Assembly: GCA_009379895.1 (NCBI GenBank)
Contig: WHSW01000009.1
Location: 1-41,478 of the forward strand
Source: Solirubrobacterales bacterium
GTDB taxonomy: Bacteria > Actinomycetota > Thermoleophilia > Solirubrobacterales > 70-9
Reading direction: 5' to 3'
DNA length: 41,478 bases
The number at the start of each line of letters is the position of its first letter. The first letter of the stretch is position 1. A model generated the notes under the pieces. It did not search any database, was not told the DNA's origin, and saw only the letters and a program-made list of their open reading frames with translations. The position numbers and the translations under genes were made by a program. Below, piece after piece: positions 38,611 to 41,478 of the stretch.

Positions 38611-39879
38611 TTGGCCGTTGACGCAAGCGAGGTTTCGAAGCTCGACGTGAGGCCGGGCACGCTGCCCGAGTCGATGGCGGCGTGGGTGATCCGCCAGGAG
38701 CGCGAGGGAGAGCCCAAGGACGCCTTCGAGGTCGAGGAGATCGAGGTTCCCGAGCCCGGCGCCTTCGAGGTGATCGTCCGCGTGATGGCCGCCGGGGTCA
38801 ACTTCAACAACGTCTGGGCGGCGCTCGGTAAGCCGGTCTCGGTGTTCAACTACGGCGACCATCCCACCTACGGCCACCACATCGGCGGCTCCGACGGCTC
38901 GGGGATCGTCTGGAAGGTCGGCGAGGGAGTGACCCAGCACAAGCCCGGCGACGAGGTCGTGATCCACTGCAACCAGGCCTCCTACGAGGACGTCGAGGTG
39001 CACGGGCTCGACCCGCTGGCCGCCCCGAGTCAGGAGATCTGGGGCTACGAGACCACCTGGGGATCGTTCGCCCAGTTCACCAAGGTGCAGGCCCAGCAAC
39101 TGCTGCCCAAGCCGCGCAACCTCTCCTGGGTCGAGTCCTCGGCCTACGGGCTCACCTACTTCACCGCCTACCGGATGCTGATCGACCGCTGCCGGGTGCA
39201 GGCCGGCCACAACGTGCTGATCTGGGGCGCGGCCGGCGGGCTCGGGGTCTTCGCGACCCAGATCTGCAGGGCGGCGGGCGCCAACGCGGTCGGCGTCGTC
39301 TCCTCGCCCGAGAAGGGCGAGCTGGTCAAGCAGCTGGGCGCGGTCGACTACATCGACCGCGGCGAGTTCGGCGAGATGATGCGAACCGACGCCAACCACC
39401 CGGCCGCCGACCCGGCGGCCGACAAGGAGCGGTTCAAGGCGTCGCGCGGGTTCGCCAAGCGGGTCAAGGAGATCCTCGGCGACGCCCCCGACATCGTCTT
39501 CGAGCACGTCGGCCAGGCGACCTTCCCGACCTCGGTGTTCACCGTCAAGCCGTTCGGCAAGGTCGTGATCTGCGGCGCCACCTCGGGCTACAACCTCGAC
39601 TTCGACGTCCGCTATCTGTGGATGAAGCAGAAGGAGATCCTCGGCTCGCACTTCGCCAACGCGTACGAGTGCACGCGCGCCAACCGGCTCATGGCCGAGG
39701 GCAAGATCCGGCCCGTGCTCTGGCGCGCGATGGACTTCGACGGCGTCCCCGCCGCGCACCAGCTCCTGCACGAGAACAGGCACGCGGGCAAGATCGCGAT
39801 CATGGTCGGCGCCCGTGACACCGACGAGGGCCGCCACGTCGACGGCGAGGGCGCGATCTGGGCCGAGGTCGGGGCCTGA
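38611..39879 (+). CDS. ccr: Crotonyl-CoA carboxylase/reductase
   Basis: A 422-residue MDR-family enzyme of the usual length. It reductively carboxylates crotonyl-CoA to ethylmalonyl-CoA with NADPH and CO2. Diagnostic segments are AAGVNFNNVWAALGKPVSVF, IWGYETTWGSFAQF (Glu147 in the CO2-binding region), the nucleotide loop WGAAGGLGVFATQI, and IVFEHVGQATFPTSVF with a His in the active site. It is the key enzyme of the ethylmalonyl-CoA pathway or of ethylmalonyl extender supply. Other pathway genes (ethylmalonyl-CoA mutase, epimerase, mesaconyl enzymes) are not here. TTG start with GGGGAG 9 nt upstream. Followed 22 nt later by a small gene with its own promoter. Confidence 0.95.
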   Translation: MAVDASEVSKLDVRPGTLPESMAAWVIRQEREGEPKDAFEVEEIEVPEPGAFEVIVRVMAAGVNFNNVWAALGKPVSVFNYGDHPTYGHHIGGSDGSGIVWKVGEGVTQHKPGDEVVIHCNQASYEDVEVHGLDPLAAPSQEIWGYETTWGSFAQFTKVQAQQLLPKPRNLSWVESSAYGLTYFTAYRMLIDRCRVQAGHNVLIWGAAGGLGVFATQICRAAGANAVGVVSSPEKGELVKQLGAVDYIDRGEFGEMMRTDANHPAADPAADKERFKASRGFAKRVKEILGDAPDIVFEHVGQATFPTSVFTVKPFGKVVICGATSGYNLDFDVRYLWMKQKEILGSHFANAYECTRANRLMAEGKIRPVLWRAMDFDGVPAAHQLLHENRHAGKIAIMVGARDTDEGRHVDGEGAIWAEVGA

Positions 39880-39884
39880 CCGGT

Positions 39885-39890
39885 TAGGCT
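39885..39890 (+). promoter_or_regulatory. -10 hexamer TAGGCT of the small barrel-like gene
   Basis: TAGGCT, 11 nt before the GTG at 39902 and just after the ccr stop. It argues against a start inside ccr. Confidence 0.55.
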
Positions 39891-39901
39891 CCGAGGCCGT
39901 C

Positions 39902-40225
39902 GTGATCGAGGTCCACTACATCGAATGGCACATCGTCCCGTTCCGGCGCGACCGCTTCCTCGAGATCTGGCGCCCGGCGCTCGACCGGGCGCTCGCCTTC
40001 GGCGCCCGCGGCGCCTTTTTGAGCCGCAACGAGGACGATCCGCTGCACATCCGCCAGGTGACGCTGTGGACGGACCGCTCCGATCACGAGCGCTGGTGGT
40101 TCAGCGACGAGCTCTCGACGCTGCGCCGAGAGGCGCTTCCGATCTACCACAAGCCGATCGAGGCGCACTGGCACGCGCAGATCGCCGACGCCGCCGTGCA
40201 GGCGTCGAACGGGCGCCACCGCTAG
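39902..40225 (+). CDS. Small protein, possible dimeric alpha/beta-barrel domain
   Basis: A 107-residue protein beginning MIEVHYIEWHIVPFRRDRFLE, with FGARGAFLSRNEDD, IRQVTLWTDRSDHERWW and KPIEAHWHAQI. The strand-helix-strand order and the aromatic/His residues resemble antibiotic-biosynthesis-monooxygenase (ABM/EthD-like) ferredoxin-fold proteins, but no definite family match is claimed. The GTG at 39902 is supported by TAGGCT 11 nt upstream. Lies behind ccr and converges on the LysR gene. Confidence 0.65.
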   Translation: MIEVHYIEWHIVPFRRDRFLEIWRPALDRALAFGARGAFLSRNEDDPLHIRQVTLWTDRSDHERWWFSDELSTLRREALPIYHKPIEAHWHAQIADAAVQASNGRHR

Positions 40226-40229
40226 CGAG

Positions 40230-41168
40230 TCAGGCGACGAGCGTCAGGCGCTCGCCGCTGCGCGCGGCGAAGCCCGCGCCGACCTCGACCAGGATCGAGA
40301 CCATCTCGTCGGTCGCCGGCGAGCGCGACCCCTCGGCGCGGGTCGTGGCCCAGACGCGGCGCTTGGGCGCCGGCGGGTCGGTGGCGCGCACGACGAGGTC
40401 GTCGCGCAGGGTCGGCAGGGCCAGGTCGGGCAGCAGCGTGAACCCGAGGCCGGCCGCGATGAAGCCCTGCATGACGTGGTAGTCGTCTGACTCGAAGCCG
40501 ATCTGCGGCTCGAAGCCGGCGTCGCGGCAGGCGCGCAGGACCGCCGCGCTGCAGGTGCTCGGGCGCGAACCGCAGAGCCATTTCTGGTCGGCGAACTCGG
40601 CCAGAGGGACCACTCGGCGCTCGGCGAGCGGATGCGCCTTCGGCAGCGCCAGATGCATCGACTCGGTCAGCACCAGGGTCCGCTCCATGTCGCGATCCTC
40701 GATCTTGGGCACCGATGGGTAGTCGAAGCTGAGCGCGAGATCGAGCTCGCCCCCGCGAAGGCGCGGCAGCGACTCCTCCGGCTCGGCGTCGGCGACGCTC
40801 AGGCGGACCTTCGGGTGCCGGCGGTGAAACACCGACACGGCCTCCGTGAGCAGGGTGGCGCTCGCCGAGGGGAAGCTCGCCAGGCGCAGCTCGCCGCCCT
40901 CGAGGCCGGCGATCGCCGCCAGCTCACGTTCCGCCTCGTCGAGGCGCGCCATCGCGGCCTCGGCGTGCTGGACGAGCACCCGGCCCGCATCGGTGAGCTT
41001 CGGGCCCTCGCGGGTGCGGTCGAGCAGCTGCATGCCGACCTCGCGCTCGAGCGTCGCGATCTGCTGGCTGACCGCCGACTGCGACAGGTAGAGGCTGTCG
41101 GCGGCGGCCGAGAAGGAGCCGTGCTGGGCGACCTCGCGCAGGATCCTGAGCCGCTTCACGTCGAGCAT
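40230..41168 (-). CDS. LysR-family transcriptional regulator
   Basis: A 312-residue LTTR of normal size. The N-terminal helix-turn-helix is clear: LRILREVAQHGSFSAAADSLYLSQSAVSQQIATLEREVGMQLLDRT. The effector domain runs from about residue 90 (GGELRLASFPSASATLL) with AAGLGFTLLPDLAL near 260. Inducer unknown. The likely target is the divergently transcribed gene at 41307 or its own promoter. The ATG is supported by TAAGGT 6 nt upstream. Confidence 0.93.
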   Translation of the reverse strand: MLDVKRLRILREVAQHGSFSAAADSLYLSQSAVSQQIATLEREVGMQLLDRTREGPKLTDAGRVLVQHAEAAMARLDEAERELAAIAGLEGGELRLASFPSASATLLTEAVSVFHRRHPKVRLSVADAEPEESLPRLRGGELDLALSFDYPSVPKIEDRDMERTLVLTESMHLALPKAHPLAERRVVPLAEFADQKWLCGSRPSTCSAAVLRACRDAGFEPQIGFESDDYHVMQGFIAAGLGFTLLPDLALPTLRDDLVVRATDPPAPKRRVWATTRAEGSRSPATDEMVSILVEVGAGFAARSGERLTLVA

Positions 41169-41174
41169 TAGAAC

Positions 41175-41180
41175 ACCTTA
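41175..41180 (-). promoter_or_regulatory. -10 hexamer TAAGGT of the lysR gene
   Basis: TAAGGT, 6 nt before the ATG at 41168. The adjoining 41181-41215 stretch is AT-rich for this genome and is a plausible LysR binding region (AACA-AGA-TGTT at 41192-41203). Confidence 0.5.
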
Positions 41181-41306
41181 TCACGATCTACAGAACAAGA
41201 TGTTGCGCTTATGCCCGGTGCCCGAGATCCTTGCTTCATCACGAACCGCCGCCGGCCCCCGTCTCCGGGATGCAAGGGCCGGCGAGAGCAAGGAGAGGTG
41301 AACGAG

Positions 41307-41478
41307 ATGGGAATCGACAGCACCGAGGCGATCAACGTGCAGACCACGATCCGCCGCATGGATCTCACCGACGCCGACCGCGCGGCGGTCGCGCGGCTGG
41401 CCCAGCGCGACAGCGCGGAGTCGCTCCCGGGGCCCGTGCTCGGCCTCGAGGTCGAGGGCTCGCTGGTGGCGGCGACCT
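41307..41478 (+). CDS. N-terminal part of a hypothetical protein (GNAT-like start), truncated by window end
   Basis: The frame from ATG 41307 stays open to the window end (57 residues). The segment TTIRRMDLTDADRAAVARLAQRDS followed by GPVLGLEVEGSLVAAT resembles the beginning of small GNAT-like actinobacterial proteins. AAGGAGAGG lies upstream (41290-41298); a GTG at 41298 in the same frame is an alternative start. Divergent from the LysR gene and probably under its control. Confidence 0.6.
   Translation, partial: MGIDSTEAINVQTTIRRMDLTDADRAAVARLAQRDSAESLPGPVLGLEVEGSLVAAT

Overview
The window is about 41.5 kb of very GC-rich, gene-dense DNA with many GTG and TTG starts and short or overlapping intergenic spacers. 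The gene content (DivIVA-domain protein, F420 biosynthesis, crotonyl-CoA carboxylase/reductase, DUF559/AbiEi-like protein, GvpT/YgfZ-type protein, leaderless -10 signals of the TANNNT type) points to an actinobacterial chromosome, most likely class Thermoleophilia (Solirubrobacterales or relatives). That placement is an inference from gene families; no rRNA, tRNA, IS element, phage or CRISPR array is visible.

Layout. 1-4.3 kb: end of an unknown gene, a cupin/TPR-like protein, an MTA/SAH-deaminase-type amidohydrolase, an acyl-CoA carboxylase carboxyltransferase and an MTA/MTI-phosphorylase-type protein; the deaminase plus phosphorylase suggest 5'-methylthioadenosine salvage through methylthioinosine. 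4.3-8.6 kb: a drug-export-type ABC ATPase/permease pair coupled to the phosphorylase, a TauE/SafE exporter and a secreted esterase. 8.7-16.9 kb: a minus-strand run with a second carboxyltransferase, DivIVA protein, 3-hydroxybutyryl-CoA dehydrogenase, GNAT, SnoaL-like and OsmC proteins, HMG-CoA-lyase-type enzyme, AbiEi-DUF559 protein, FlK-type thioesterase and an SDR. 16.9-20.0 kb: a tightly overlapping F420 operon npdG-cofD-cofC-cofE, driven from a bidirectional promoter shared with the SDR. 20-25.8 kb: small membrane protein, glycosyltransferase, secreted glycosidase-like protein, Zn alcohol dehydrogenase, lone cyclic-nucleotide-binding protein, and a frameshifted, more A/T-rich Fic gene. 25.8-28.0 kb: fbiC (7,8-didemethyl-8-hydroxy-5-deazariboflavin synthase), interrupted by a single-base frameshift. 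28-30.9 kb: aquaporin, inorganic pyrophosphatase, an orphan THI5-like binding lipoprotein and a small conserved protein.

31.0-35.5 kb holds what I consider the most interesting system: a four-gene, tightly spaced minus-strand operon encoding an exported two-domain multicopper oxidase, a ZIP permease with an extra extracytoplasmic domain, a DtxR-family regulator carrying MntR-type metal ligands, and an Nramp (MntH-type) importer. A perfect AT-rich palindrome (TTTTGA-N4-TCAAAA) lies over the predicted promoter and start of the first gene. I infer a manganese- (or iron-) sensing oxidase/import module.

35.5-41.5 kb: three tandem GC-rich repeats, a YgfZ-like folate-binding protein, a small lipoprotein, a coiled-coil protein with a PD-(D/E)XK-like motif, crotonyl-CoA carboxylase/reductase (ethylmalonyl-CoA route or extender-unit supply), a small barrel-like protein, a LysR regulator and the start of another gene.

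Across the window about 15 genes have a TANNNT hexamer 6-11 nt before the start codon, which implies widespread leaderless transcription and was used here to choose starts. No gene-free stretch longer than about 170 nt exists.
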